Of a DNA stretch of 64,000 bases, positions 16,793-25,991 are shown piece by piece; position 1 is the first letter of the stretch; every line of letters begins with the position of its first letter. The notes beneath the pieces are model-generated. The model searched no databases and was not told the DNA's origin. It saw only the letters and a program-made list of their open reading frames with translations. The translations under genes were made by a program, and so were the position numbers. Origin of the DNA: Agrobacterium cavarae (GTDB lineage Bacteria > Pseudomonadota > Alphaproteobacteria > Rhizobiales > Rhizobiaceae); NCBI RefSeq assembly GCF_004310285.1, contig NZ_SISF01000032.1:248001-312000 (forward strand). Direction: 5' to 3'.

Positions 16793-19288
16793 ATGGACCG
16801 TGGACACCTGAATATTCGACCGGGACGTCGAAGCTATATCTTGCCGACGTTGCTTATTGGTTTTGCGCTTGGGAGTGGGTGCAATGCCTTTGCAGAGCCA
16901 GCGAAGCTGGATGCGTTTGACATTCCAGCAGGTTCTCTTAGCTCGGCGATCAACCGCCTAGGCTCTCAATCGGGGCTGCAAATTCTTTTCGATTCTTCGA
17001 TTACGACAGGCAAGACGAGCCCGGAGATCAAAGGGCAGATGGACGTGAGTCATGCGCTTGAAGCGCTATTGTCGGGCAAGGGATTGGCCTATCGATATAT
17101 CTCTGTGGATACTATCAAGATCGAGCCGGCATCGGAGCCAGTCCAGCCTCCACCATTAGACGGAGCTACCACACTTAAGACAATTGTGATCAGAGGGCGG
17201 GAGTTCAACGAAAGTGCGCTGGGCAATGCCGCATTTGACTCAGCCGATATCGAACGTTCCCAAGCTAGTACGCTTCCGCAATTGTTGCAAAGGACACCTG
17301 GGGTGGCGACCGCAGGCGGCGTAAGACTACAAGGACAGACAACGGTGATACGCGGGTTTGCGAGACCATCAGATACCAGGGTGTTGCTGGACGGTGCTCC
17401 AAAAAATTTCGAACTTTACGATCAGGGTTCCATCTTCATAGAGCCGGAAATCCTGAAGAGCGTCGAACTTCAGAAGGGTGCAACATCGGTTCGCTACGGA
17501 AATGGCGGCTTCGGCGGCACCATCCTGATGGAAACGAAGACAGCAAAGGACATGCTGAAGCCCGGCCAAAGCTTTGGAGGATGGACGAAAGGAAGCTATC
17601 ACACCGCCAATAATCAGCGAACAGGGAGTGTCATGGTCTATGGGCAATCAGATTTCGACACGCCAGTAACCTATGACGGGCTGATGTCTGGAACCTGGCG
17701 CAAGAGCGGCAATATGCGCGTGGGCGGTGGAGAGGTTTACGACGCATCAAATGACCGGCTCACAACATTCACCGCCAATGGCGGCGCTGCTTACGAAGGT
17801 CACGAAATCCGCGCTTCCCTCACCTACGGACGCTCCGATGATTGGGGGCCAGTGGCAGCCGTTCGTGGCGATCTTGCCGTGAGTCAGTCCAGTATCGATC
17901 GGTACGGAAGGCAACAGGCACGACTGCGTGCGTTGGCTGCTCGCGATTTAGACGACTTTTCGGCCACGCTCAAATACCGCTATGACGGCGAAAGCGACCT
18001 CGTGAATTTCAAAGCAATGGCAAGCTTTTCTTCCACGAGCCTCCATCGCACGCGGCCCATCATCCCGGGATTTACACCCAGCGCCTCGCTTGGCGGCCAA
18101 GAGAATGACGCCCAATACTCCGACATCAAGTTTGAGGCAGAGAACACGTCCAGGCTTGAAATACTGAATGCTCCGCACGTCTTGAACTATGGCATCCAGA
18201 TCGGCATGCATGATCGTGACGCGTGGATGTACGACGTCGCGAACAGCAGCAATCCAAGCTACAACTACGGCTACTATGCGTCCTGGATCGTGCCTGAAGG
18301 CGAACAGACATCGATCTCAGCCTTCATTCGTGATGAAGTCGAAGTCACGGATGGCTTCTTCATCACTCCGGGACTTCGCTTCGACCACGTGAGAATGGAA
18401 GGCAAACCGAATGCCGCTACGAGATACAACAACCCCTTGGCGGGACATGATTACTCGGCGGTTTCCTACAATGGCTTCACCCCAGCCCTGAGCGGCCGTT
18501 GGGAAGCGACGCCTTCCACAACGCTTTTTCTCGACTGGGCTTACGCGATGCGAACTCCCATTATCGATGAACTCTATTCGTCGCAAAGCATCGCAACGAA
18601 AGCATCTGCAACATCAAGAGATCTTCTTCCGGAACGCAATAACTCCTTCAATGTGGGTGTGTCGCAGGAGTTTTACGATGTGTGGAGTTCAGGGGATACT
18701 CTCACTGCCTCGGTATCCGGTTTTTACAATCACGTTACCGATCCCGTCACCAGGCGATTTGGTAGTGCCAATCTGGCAAATGTGACAGGTCCTGTGCCCT
18801 TCTATTGGAACACGCCATCCTATCGTATCTACGGCGTTGAAGTGAAAGCGAATTATGAATCGGACACCGTGTTCGGTAGCCTCGGTCTTTCCATCATGAA
18901 TGGCTCCCGCAAGGGCGCGATCAACGACATTTACGGCGGCAAAACTTATCCCGGCGATATGGCTCCGCTCACTGTGAACGCTTCGCTAGGTTATCGAATT
19001 CCAGACTCCGAACTGTCACTGCGCTGGACCGGCCAGTTCGTCGCCGAACAGAAGCACACACCTTACTATCAAGGTACCGGGTACTTTTACGCGAGGCCTG
19101 AAAGTGGAGGCTATGCCGTCCACGGACTTCTCCTGGAATGGACACCGAAGGAAGGGTTTATGGCAGGAACGGAAGTCAGAGCAGGCGTCGAAAACATCTT
19201 TGATAAGTTTTACAGCCCTTATCTCGCCGATGGCGTATCGGCGATGGCGGGCAGAAACTTCACGCTTTCGGTCAGCCGAAAGTTCTAA
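16793..19288 (+). CDS. TonB-dependent outer-membrane receptor with STN signalling domain (FecA-like transducer)
   Basis: An 831-residue outer-membrane receptor for an iron complex or heme-like ligand. After a signal peptide (cleavage near AFAEP) comes an STN domain (about 40-110, with FDIPAGSLSSAINRLGSQSGLQILFD split over strands), then a plug domain (TLPQLLQRTPGV, IRGF, LLDGAP, GATSVRYG) and a 22-strand barrel ending in a C-terminal phenylalanine (SRKF). STN domains are characteristic of receptors that signal to FecR, in line with the two genes before it. CGGAGA seven bases upstream supports the ATG at 16793 over one ten codons earlier. The ligand is not determinable; heme and ferric-siderophore receptors are both possible. 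Confidence 0.9.
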   Translation: MDRGHLNIRPGRRSYILPTLLIGFALGSGCNAFAEPAKLDAFDIPAGSLSSAINRLGSQSGLQILFDSSITTGKTSPEIKGQMDVSHALEALLSGKGLAYRYISVDTIKIEPASEPVQPPPLDGATTLKTIVIRGREFNESALGNAAFDSADIERSQASTLPQLLQRTPGVATAGGVRLQGQTTVIRGFARPSDTRVLLDGAPKNFELYDQGSIFIEPEILKSVELQKGATSVRYGNGGFGGTILMETKTAKDMLKPGQSFGGWTKGSYHTANNQRTGSVMVYGQSDFDTPVTYDGLMSGTWRKSGNMRVGGGEVYDASNDRLTTFTANGGAAYEGHEIRASLTYGRSDDWGPVAAVRGDLAVSQSSIDRYGRQQARLRALAARDLDDFSATLKYRYDGESDLVNFKAMASFSSTSLHRTRPIIPGFTPSASLGGQENDAQYSDIKFEAENTSRLEILNAPHVLNYGIQIGMHDRDAWMYDVANSSNPSYNYGYYASWIVPEGEQTSISAFIRDEVEVTDGFFITPGLRFDHVRMEGKPNAATRYNNPLAGHDYSAVSYNGFTPALSGRWEATPSTTLFLDWAYAMRTPIIDELYSSQSIATKASATSRDLLPERNNSFNVGVSQEFYDVWSSGDTLTASVSGFYNHVTDPVTRRFGSANLANVTGPVPFYWNTPSYRIYGVEVKANYESDTVFGSLGLSIMNGSRKGAINDIYGGKTYPGDMAPLTVNASLGYRIPDSELSLRWTGQFVAEQKHTPYYQGTGYFYARPESGGYAVHGLLLEWTPKEGFMAGTEVRAGVENIFDKFYSPYLADGVSAMAGRNFTLSVSRKF

Positions 19289-19372
19289 ATGCACACCAAG
19301 GGACGAGGCGTGCATCCCCAGTTGGCATGCGACCCACCATTACCGTTCATCCAGCCAGCATGTCTGCCAAAT

Positions 19373-19840
19373 TCACGCAGGCTCGTCCCACCCGCCGATC
19401 TGCGAATAGATGGCGTTTCGTAGGCCTCGCACGTCGCGGTTCAGTGCCGCGAGCGCTTCTGGCGTCTGGGTCGACGCCGCCAGCAGCGTATCGCTCAGGC
19501 ACCCCGCCTTGTGCTGCAGCGCCCTGCCCGCATCGGTCAATGCGATAACGACCTGGCGTTCATTGCTGGCGTTTCGCGTTCTTTGTAGCAGGCCCGACGC
19601 TTCCAGACGTTTGAGAAGCGGAGTGAGAGTGCTGGATTCAAGCGCCAGCGAGGCCGCGATGGCACCGACAGTCTGCTCGTCTTTGCTCCATAGAACGTTG
19701 AGCACGAGGTACTGGGGATATGTCACCCCCAGCTCATCGAGAAGCGGCTTGTAGGCGCGCTGGATCGCGATGCCTGCACTGTAGATCGCGTAGCACAGCT
19801 GGTCGCTAAGAGGCGGGGGATCATTCCTTTTGGTGGCCAT
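19373..19840 (-). CDS. MarR/OhrR-family transcriptional regulator
   Basis: A 155-residue winged-helix repressor. C16 in QLCYAIYSA aligns with the redox cysteine of OhrR regulators that sense organic hydroperoxides, and YPQYLVLNVLW, LTPLLKRLEASGLL and RTRNASNERQV are typical of the same group. The ATG at 19840 has GGAG upstream, so an in-frame extension to 19927 is rejected. It is divergent from an exported alpha/beta hydrolase gene; the 140-base gap holds several palindromes, so it probably controls that gene and itself. No ohr peroxidase gene is adjacent, which is unusual for OhrR. Confidence 0.85.
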   Translation of the reverse strand: MATKRNDPPPLSDQLCYAIYSAGIAIQRAYKPLLDELGVTYPQYLVLNVLWSKDEQTVGAIAASLALESSTLTPLLKRLEASGLLQRTRNASNERQVVIALTDAGRALQHKAGCLSDTLLAASTQTPEALAALNRDVRGLRNAIYSQIGGWDEPA

Positions 19841-19887
19841 GTCGAACTCCTTTCCCTTTATATACAGGGCGTTACGACAAAGACCAA

Positions 19888-19897
19888 TATCGCGATA
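19888..19897. promoter_or_regulatory. Palindrome TATCGCGATA in the marR/hydrolase gap
   Basis: A perfect 10-bp palindrome between the divergent regulator and hydrolase genes, about 50 bases upstream of the regulator ATG. Possible operator for the OhrR-like protein. Confidence is limited by the short length. Confidence 0.35.
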
Positions 19898-19944
19898 AAT
19901 AATATCTTGACGATCCCGAAAATCCATGTGAGTTTATTGTTATC

Positions 19945-19961
19945 GCAATAATAGTTATTGC
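19945..19961. promoter_or_regulatory. Inverted repeat GCAATAA-TAG-TTATTGC, candidate MarR operator
   Basis: A perfect 7-bp inverted repeat with a 3-base spacer, twenty bases before the hydrolase ATG. A further TTATTG-N6-CAATAA pair overlaps it at 19934-19951. MarR-family operators are usually 16-20 bp palindromes in the gap between regulator and target, which fits size and position. Confidence 0.45.
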
Positions 19962-19980
19962 AAAATTTAAGGAGATTACG

Positions 19981-20763
19981 ATGAAGACCTTGACCTCGAT
20001 CACAGCTATCGCCGCCGCCTTTGTAACCACAGCATCTGCCCATGCCGCAGACGTCATTCCTGAGAACCAGATCGTCAGGAATGTTGTTCTGGTTCATGGC
20101 GCCTTCGCCGATGGCGCCGGCTGGAAAGGCGTCTATGAAAACCTGACAAAGCGCGGCTACCGCGTCAGCATTGTCCAGAATCCATTGACCTCACTGGAAG
20201 ACGACGTTGCCGCAACCAAGCGGGTGCTGGACCGACAGGATGGTCCGACAATCCTGGTCGGGCACTCCTGGGGAGGCACGGTCATCACTGAGGCCGGCAT
20301 CGATCCCAAAGTGGCGGGCCTGGTCTATGTCTCGGCCCTCTCGCCAGACGCTGGCGAAACCACGGCCCAACAGTATGAGGGCTTTGCACCGGCAACGGAA
20401 TTCGTCTTGGACATCACCAAGGACGGGTACGGTTATGTCAACCGCGATAAGTTCAAGGCGGGGTTTGCTCATGATGTGAGCGATCAGGATGTCGCATTCA
20501 TGCGCGACTCTCAGGTGCCGATCAACATGTCTGCATTTGCCACAAAGTTGAAGAACGCCGCGTGGCACAGCAAGCCCAGCTGGGCTGTGATCGCCACAGA
20601 AGACAAGGCTTTCGATCAGGCGATGCTGATCCATATGGCCGAGCGCATCAAGGCGAAGATTACGAAGGTTTCGGCGAGCCATGCGCTGTTCATGACCCAG
20701 CCGGAGGTCGTGTCCGGCACGATCGACAAGGCGGCGAAAACTGTCTCCACCAAGCAGAAGTGA
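19981..20763 (+). CDS. Exported alpha/beta-fold hydrolase
   Basis: A 260-residue serine hydrolase with a signal peptide (cleavage around ASAHA, residue 20-23), so probably periplasmic. The oxyanion region is VLVHGAFADG (36-45), the nucleophile elbow is GHSWGG with S96, and the catalytic histidine is likely in SHALFMTQPE near residue 236. It belongs to the large esterase or haloperoxidase-like group for which substrates cannot be predicted. AAGGAG precedes the ATG. Divergent from the OhrR-like regulator, its likely repressor, suggesting induction by an organic peroxide or aromatic compound. Confidence 0.85.
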   Translation: MKTLTSITAIAAAFVTTASAHAADVIPENQIVRNVVLVHGAFADGAGWKGVYENLTKRGYRVSIVQNPLTSLEDDVAATKRVLDRQDGPTILVGHSWGGTVITEAGIDPKVAGLVYVSALSPDAGETTAQQYEGFAPATEFVLDITKDGYGYVNRDKFKAGFAHDVSDQDVAFMRDSQVPINMSAFATKLKNAAWHSKPSWAVIATEDKAFDQAMLIHMAERIKAKITKVSASHALFMTQPEVVSGTIDKAAKTVSTKQK

Positions 20764-20774
20764 CGTAAAATGAA

Positions 20775-20811
20775 ACTGCCACCGGGGCGCAGCCGCGACC
20801 CCGGTGGCAGT
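20775..20811. terminator. Strong hairpin, probable terminator between convergent genes
   Basis: ACTGCCACCGGGG and its exact complement form a 13-bp stem with an 11-base loop. On the minus strand the stem is followed by TTTCATTTTACG, so it should end the sugar operon; it can also stop readthrough from the hydrolase gene. Confidence 0.7.
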
Positions 20812-20863
20812 CAGTTCCTCGCAATACCGTGTCAGCGACACGGGCACTTCAGTGCCGCCGATG

Positions 20864-21997
20864 TTATCGTAGCAGAGACTGCGCTTCTTCGATGCCGAGC
20901 GCTGCAGGCTGGCTGCAGGTAGTTGTCAGCTCGATGAAGCGGCCTTCTTCGCCGGATTTCAGGATCGAGGTCATAACGTCGATGCCGTGAAGCGAGCGCT
21001 CCAATGAGCAACGGGCGTCCCGGCCTTCGATCAGAGCCATCACCATATCGGCGAGGCCGGCGGTACGGTAATTGGCGCGCGGGCCGTTCGGGCTCTCCTG
21101 GTTGGAAATACCGAAGGGATGCGCCCAGTCTTCGAGGGGTTTGATGTCCTTGTCGCGGCCGCTGGCCTCGACCACGCCGCCAAAGAAGTTGGGGTCGGGC
21201 ACGTAGATGGAGCCCTCGGTGCCGTAAAGCTCCATATTGGCATGACGGTGCGACCAGACATCCCAGCTGGCAGACAGCGTAATCGTCGCGCCATTGACGA
21301 ATTCCAGCAGCGCATGGATGTTCGTGGGCGTCTCGACCGGAATGACCTGGCCGTTAAGCGGCTGGCTCGTTACGGTGCGGGTCGGGTTTGCCATGGAGGT
21401 CAAGGCGCCGACGCGCTTCACCGGACCGATGAGGTTGATCAGGTTGGCGATATAGTAGGGGCCGAGATCGAGGATCGGACCGCCACCCTTCAGGAAGAAA
21501 AAGCCGGGATTGGGGTGCCACATCTCCATACCGGGGCTCATCACATGGCATGTGCCCGAGGTGATGCGGCCGACGCCGCCTTCGTCAATGTGCTTGCGAG
21601 CCAACTGGTGCGCGCCGCCAAGGAAGGTGTCCGGTGCGCAACCGACGGCGAGGTTCTTTTCCTTCGCAATGCGGCGCAGTTCCTCACCCTCTTCCAGGCT
21701 GAGCACAAGCGGCTTTTCCGAGTAAACGTGCTTTCCGGCTTCCAAGATCGCCTTGGAGACTTCGAAATGCGCTGCCGGAATGGTGAGGTTGACGACGACG
21801 TCGATCTCGTCATTCGCCAGTAGTTCCTCAATGGACTGCGCCTTGACGCCGAACTCTTCCGCACGCAGTTCCGCGGCGCTTCTGTTCAAGTCCGCGCAGG
21901 CAAGCACCTTCAGCCCTTTAAAGAGCGGAGACAGCGAAAAATAGGTTGTTGAAATATTGCCGCATCCGATGATGCCGACGCCAAGTTCCTTGGCCAT
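20864..21997 (-). CDS. Gfo/Idh/MocA-family oxidoreductase
   Basis: A 377-residue NAD(P)-dependent sugar dehydrogenase-like protein. It has an N-terminal Rossmann motif GIIGCGNIS, the EKPLVLS catalytic lysine motif near residue 97, and a C-terminal substrate domain. It is the last gene of a six-gene minus-strand operon with an ABC sugar importer and a TIM-barrel isomerase-like protein. Members of this family oxidise sugar hydroxyls, often at C3 or C1, so it probably acts on the imported sugar. The ATG at 21997 has GGAG upstream; a TTG five codons earlier is less likely. Confidence 0.88.
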   Translation of the reverse strand: MAKELGVGIIGCGNISTTYFSLSPLFKGLKVLACADLNRSAAELRAEEFGVKAQSIEELLANDEIDVVVNLTIPAAHFEVSKAILEAGKHVYSEKPLVLSLEEGEELRRIAKEKNLAVGCAPDTFLGGAHQLARKHIDEGGVGRITSGTCHVMSPGMEMWHPNPGFFFLKGGGPILDLGPYYIANLINLIGPVKRVGALTSMANPTRTVTSQPLNGQVIPVETPTNIHALLEFVNGATITLSASWDVWSHRHANMELYGTEGSIYVPDPNFFGGVVEASGRDKDIKPLEDWAHPFGISNQESPNGPRANYRTAGLADMVMALIEGRDARCSLERSLHGIDVMTSILKSGEEGRFIELTTTCSQPAALGIEEAQSLLR

Positions 21998-22119
21998 GAT
22001 GGGTGACTCCAAAGTGGTCTTGATGATGGTATCCGGCCAACCGAGTGTGAGATTCGTTGGCCGGACACGCGTGAAAATAGAGCGGTGATTGCGGCGAACT
22101 GGCGCTCACCGCAATGGTG

Positions 22120-22881
22120 TCAGTAGGTCTTGAAGGATTCGATGGAGCGTGTGATCAGGCGATCAGCATCGCTTGGATTGTCATGCTCGACCACATAGTA
22201 CTTCACGGCTGTGTTCTTCAGGGCCGCGACAAGACCCTTCCAGTCGACGGTGCCGTGCCCGACATCCGACCAGCCGTCTTCATTCTTGTTTTCACCGGCC
22301 GGCGCGATGTCCTTGACGTGGACTGCGGTGACGCGCTTGCCATAGCTTTCGATCCAGGCAAAAGGATCGGCATTGCCACGGATAATCCAGGCGATATCGG
22401 CTTCCCACTCCAGATCAGGGCCGCCCGCAAGGATCTGCTCCTGTGGCGTGGAGCCGTCTTCCAAGGTCGCGAACTCGAAGTCGTGGTTGTGCCAGCCGAA
22501 AGAAATGCCGGCATCGCGATAGGGCTTGCCTGCTTCCTGAAGTCGCTTGCCGAGGGCAAACCAGCCCGCTGCGTCGCTGGGGCGCTGATCAGGCATGAGA
22601 TAGGGGCAATAGATCGCCTCGATACCAAGCGTCTTGGCGACCTTCAGCGACTGCTCGCGATCATTTTCCAGCATGTCGAGGCCGAAATGGCCCGTCGGCA
22701 TGGTGAGACCATTAGCGTCGAGATCGGCGCGGAGGCCCTTGAGCGCTGCCTCATCCATATTGGCATAGATCCCGCCAAAACCTTCGACATGGGAATAGCC
22801 TGCTGCCGACAGCTTCTTGAGGATATCGGAAAGCGGCGGGAAATTGCGCGCGCTGTAAAGTTGAAAGCCGAGTTTGGTCAT
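22120..22881 (-). CDS. Sugar phosphate isomerase/epimerase-like TIM-barrel protein
   Basis: A 253-residue member of the xylose isomerase-like/AP endonuclease 2 superfamily. Metal-binding positions typical of the family can be seen: the H and E around HVEGFGG, the WHNHDFEF segment (H and D), HVKD and VEHD near the C-terminus. Relatives include epimerases and the recently described lyases or hydrolases acting on 3-keto-glycosides. AGGAGAG before the ATG supports the start. It lies between the transporter ATPase and the Gfo/Idh gene, so all three probably serve one sugar. Confidence 0.8.
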   Translation of the reverse strand: MTKLGFQLYSARNFPPLSDILKKLSAAGYSHVEGFGGIYANMDEAALKGLRADLDANGLTMPTGHFGLDMLENDREQSLKVAKTLGIEAIYCPYLMPDQRPSDAAGWFALGKRLQEAGKPYRDAGISFGWHNHDFEFATLEDGSTPQEQILAGGPDLEWEADIAWIIRGNADPFAWIESYGKRVTAVHVKDIAPAGENKNEDGWSDVGHGTVDWKGLVAALKNTAVKYYVVEHDNPSDADRLITRSIESFKTY

Positions 22882-22924
22882 ATGTCTCTCCTGACATTTG
22901 GCTCGAATGGTGAAGATGAGAGGG

Positions 22925-24013
22925 TCAGATGCGGTCTTCCGTGCCCGCATCGAATAGGGATGCCATGGTCATGTCAAAACCGAGCTTGACCCTGGTTCCG
23001 GGCGCAAAACGTCTATGGCCGCCAACGCGCACCGATATCGTATGGCCTGCATGTTTCAGCCAGATGAGGTTATCGGCACCCATCGGCTCTTCGATGTCGA
23101 CCACGGCCTCATGCACCTCGCCGCTGATGATATCGGCGTCCACACGAATATGTTCGGGGCGAACGCCGAGAACCGCAGGTTTGCCGGCCGTCAGCGGTGC
23201 CACGGCCTGATAACCGTCGAGGCTGAAGCTCACGCCATTGGTCACGAAGACGACCTTGCCGTCTTTTTCCGCCAATTCACCCCGCATGAAGTTCATCGAC
23301 GGCGAGCCGATGAAGCCTGCGACGAAGAGGTTCTTCGGACGGTTATAGATCGAGACCGGATCATCCAGCTGCTGGATGACGCCGGCTTTCATGATGGCAA
23401 TACGGTCGGCCAAGGTTAGGGCTTCGATCTGGTCGTGCGTCACATAGATCATCGTGTTCTTCAGCGCCTGGTGCAGGCGCTTGATTTCCACACGCAGTTC
23501 GGAGCGGAGCTTGGCATCGAGGTTCGACAGCGGTTCGTCGAAGAGGAACACATCCACGTCGCGCACCAGTGCACGGCCGATCGCCACACGCTGGCGCTGG
23601 CCGCCGGAAAGTTCGGCAGGCTTGCGCTTCAAAAGAGGCTCGATCTGCAAAATGCCCGCGGCTCTTTTGACCCGACGATCGATCTCGTCCTTCGGCACTT
23701 TCGCGACCTGCAAGCCGAAGGACAGGTTCTTCTCCACCGTCATCTGCGGATAGAGCGCATAGGATTGGAAGACCATGCCGATGCCACGATCCTTCGGCTC
23801 TTCCCAGGTGACGTTGCGATCCTTGATGAAGATCTGGCCTTCGGTCGGCTCCAGAAGTCCGGCGATGCAATTGAGCAGAGTGGACTTGCCGCAGCCTGAC
23901 GAGCCAAGAAGAACGAGAAACTCGCCATCATAGATATCGAGATTGAGCGTGGACAGCACGTTGACCGCGCCGAACGACAGAGACAAATCCCGAATGGAAA
24001 CGCTTTTATTCAT
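22925..24013 (-). CDS. Carbohydrate ABC transporter ATP-binding protein (UgpC/MsmK-like)
   Basis: A 362-residue ATPase of the CUT1 sugar importer class. Walker A is GSSGCGKST, the signature LSGGQRQRV, Walker B VFLFDEPLSNLDAKLR, followed by the switch histidine in THDQIEA. A C-terminal regulatory TOBE region (about 240-360, with VLGVRPEHI) is typical of MalK-type subunits. It energises the two permeases encoded upstream. The ATG at 24013 starts the conserved region; the longer frame adds an unrelated N-terminus that overlaps the permease gene. Confidence 0.92.
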   Translation of the reverse strand: MNKSVSIRDLSLSFGAVNVLSTLNLDIYDGEFLVLLGSSGCGKSTLLNCIAGLLEPTEGQIFIKDRNVTWEEPKDRGIGMVFQSYALYPQMTVEKNLSFGLQVAKVPKDEIDRRVKRAAGILQIEPLLKRKPAELSGGQRQRVAIGRALVRDVDVFLFDEPLSNLDAKLRSELRVEIKRLHQALKNTMIYVTHDQIEALTLADRIAIMKAGVIQQLDDPVSIYNRPKNLFVAGFIGSPSMNFMRGELAEKDGKVVFVTNGVSFSLDGYQAVAPLTAGKPAVLGVRPEHIRVDADIISGEVHEAVVDIEEPMGADNLIWLKHAGHTISVRVGGHRRFAPGTRVKLGFDMTMASLFDAGTEDRI

Positions 24014-24017
24014 GAAC

Positions 24018-24959
24018 TTACCCTTTGACTGCGCCTGCGGCGATGCCGCGCACAAAAAGTCGGCCTGAAACGAAGTAAACGAAAAGAGGAACGGCACCCG
24101 TCAGCAGCGTTGCAGCCATGTTGACGTTGTATTCCTTCACGCCCTGAACCGAGTTGACGATGTTGTTCAGCTGAACGGTCATCGGATAGTATTCAGGCCT
24201 TGTGAACACGACGCCGAAGAGGAAGTCGTTCCAGATGCCCGTGACCTGAAGGATCATGGCGACGACGAAGATCGGCATCGACATGGGCAGCATGATGCGG
24301 AAATAGATCTGCCAGAAATTGGCGCCGTCGATGCGCGCAGCTTTGAAGAGCTCTTCCGGTAGCCCTGCGAAATAGTTGCGGAACAGCAGGGTCAGGATGG
24401 GCATGCCGAAAATGGTATGAACCATGATGAGGCCCGTCAGCGTGCCATAGATGCCCATTTCACGCAGCACGATGACGATCGGATAGATCATCACCTGATA
24501 GGGAATGAAGGCACCAATGATCAGGACCGAGAAGAAGAACTCAGAACCCTTGAACTTCCAGTTCGCCAGCGCATAGCCACTGATCGAGGCGATCAGGATC
24601 GAGACGATAGTGGACGGGATCATAATGCGCACGGAATTCCAGAAGCCGCGTGAAAGCCCGTCGCAATTAAGCCCGGTGCAGGCATTCGCCCAGGCCTTGA
24701 CCCACGGCTCGAAGGTGATTTCCACCGGCGGCGCGAAGATGTTGCCGAGTCGGATCTCCGGCATGCCCTTCAGCGACGTCACGACCATGACGTAGAGCGG
24801 CAGGAGATAATAGAGCGCTGCGACGATCAGCGTGCCGTAAAGGATGATGTTACGTCGCGACAGTCTCTTGCGGGGTTTACGGCCGCGAGGTCCGCTCAAT
24901 TGATCCGAGACGGCATCTGCACCGGCAGCGACGGTGTTGAGAGTGCTGATGTTAGCCAC
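24018..24959 (-). CDS. Carbohydrate ABC transporter permease (CUT1, MalG-like)
   Basis: One of two membrane subunits of the sugar importer, 313 residues with six predicted helices. The EAA loop is visible as ELFKAARIDGANFWQIYFRIMLPMS, which docks onto the ATPase. It ends four bases before the ATPase gene and its ATG overlaps the preceding permease gene by eight bases, so the operon is tightly packed. Confidence 0.92.
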   Translation of the reverse strand: MANISTLNTVAAGADAVSDQLSGPRGRKPRKRLSRRNIILYGTLIVAALYYLLPLYVMVVTSLKGMPEIRLGNIFAPPVEITFEPWVKAWANACTGLNCDGLSRGFWNSVRIMIPSTIVSILIASISGYALANWKFKGSEFFFSVLIIGAFIPYQVMIYPIVIVLREMGIYGTLTGLIMVHTIFGMPILTLLFRNYFAGLPEELFKAARIDGANFWQIYFRIMLPMSMPIFVVAMILQVTGIWNDFLFGVVFTRPEYYPMTVQLNNIVNSVQGVKEYNVNMAATLLTGAVPLFVYFVSGRLFVRGIAAGAVKG

Positions 24960-25854
24960 GCTTGCGCCCTCCGAATTCGAGATAGGCCCATGGAACGATG
25001 ATGATGGCGACGGTGAGCAGCATCATGGTGGAGGCGGCAAAGCCCTGCCCCAGGTTCTGCGCCTGGAACATGTAGTCGTAGACATATTTCGCCGGCACTT
25101 CCGAGGCGATGCCGGGACCGCCGCTCGTCTGCGCCACGACGAGGTCGTAGACCTTGACGATGCCGCTTGCGATAATGACAAGCGTTGTGATGAAGACGGG
25201 GCGCATCATCGGAATGACGATGAGCAGGTAGGTCTTCCACATGGGAATGCCGTCCACACGCGCCGCCTTCCAGATATCCTCGTCGATGCCGCGAAGCCCC
25301 GCGAGCATCAGGCACATGACGAGGCCCGTACCCTGCCAGAGCGCTGCGATCAGGATGCCGTAGATGACGATCTGCGAGTTATAGAGCGGATCGAAGGTGA
25401 AGCTTTCCCAGCCGAGCGAACGCACGACCGACTGAATGCCGAATTCCGGGTTGAGCAGCCACTGCCAGACGAGGCCCGTCACGATGAAGGACAGGGCAAA
25501 GGGATAAAGGAAGATCGTTCTGAACGTATTTTCGAACCGGATCTTCTGGTCCATCAGTGCGGCCAGCAGAAAGCCGATCACCAGGCTGAAAATCAGGGAC
25601 AGGATGCCGTAAATGGCCAGGTTCTGGATCGATATGATCCAGCGTGGTGCGGCCCACAGACGCTCATACTGATCAAAGCCGACAAAGGTCGTCCTTGGCA
25701 GGAGCTTGGAGTTGGTAAAGGAATAAACGACGGTCCAAATCGTGCCGCCCAGGAAAATGACCATGGAGGTCAAGATCAGGGGGATGGATGCAATCTTCGA
25801 GTTCAGATTGCGAAAAAGCTGGTTTGGACGTCCAGAATGGCTCTTTACGGCCAT
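24952..25854 (-). CDS. Carbohydrate ABC transporter permease (CUT1, MalF-like)
   Basis: The other membrane subunit, 300 residues from the ATG at 25854, which has GGAGGG just upstream. Six membrane segments and an EAA loop (DEDIWKAARVDGIPMWKTYLLIVIPMM split at helix boundaries) are present. An in-frame extension to 25953 is rejected because it lacks a ribosome site and is not hydrophobic. Works with the downstream permease and the solute-binding protein encoded upstream. Confidence 0.92.
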   Translation of the reverse strand: MAVKSHSGRPNQLFRNLNSKIASIPLILTSMVIFLGGTIWTVVYSFTNSKLLPRTTFVGFDQYERLWAAPRWIISIQNLAIYGILSLIFSLVIGFLLAALMDQKIRFENTFRTIFLYPFALSFIVTGLVWQWLLNPEFGIQSVVRSLGWESFTFDPLYNSQIVIYGILIAALWQGTGLVMCLMLAGLRGIDEDIWKAARVDGIPMWKTYLLIVIPMMRPVFITTLVIIASGIVKVYDLVVAQTSGGPGIASEVPAKYVYDYMFQAQNLGQGFAASTMMLLTVAIIIVPWAYLEFGGRKRG

Positions 25855-25991
25855 ATGCCCTCCTATCAATCGTTGCTCCGGACATCTGTTGAGCAATATC
25901 CGAAAGATATCTCGACGAGCGCCCGACTGCGCACTCATGAGGTTTCGCGGCATCGGCGGGATTTCGCCCGCCGATGACTTGCGATTGATAA

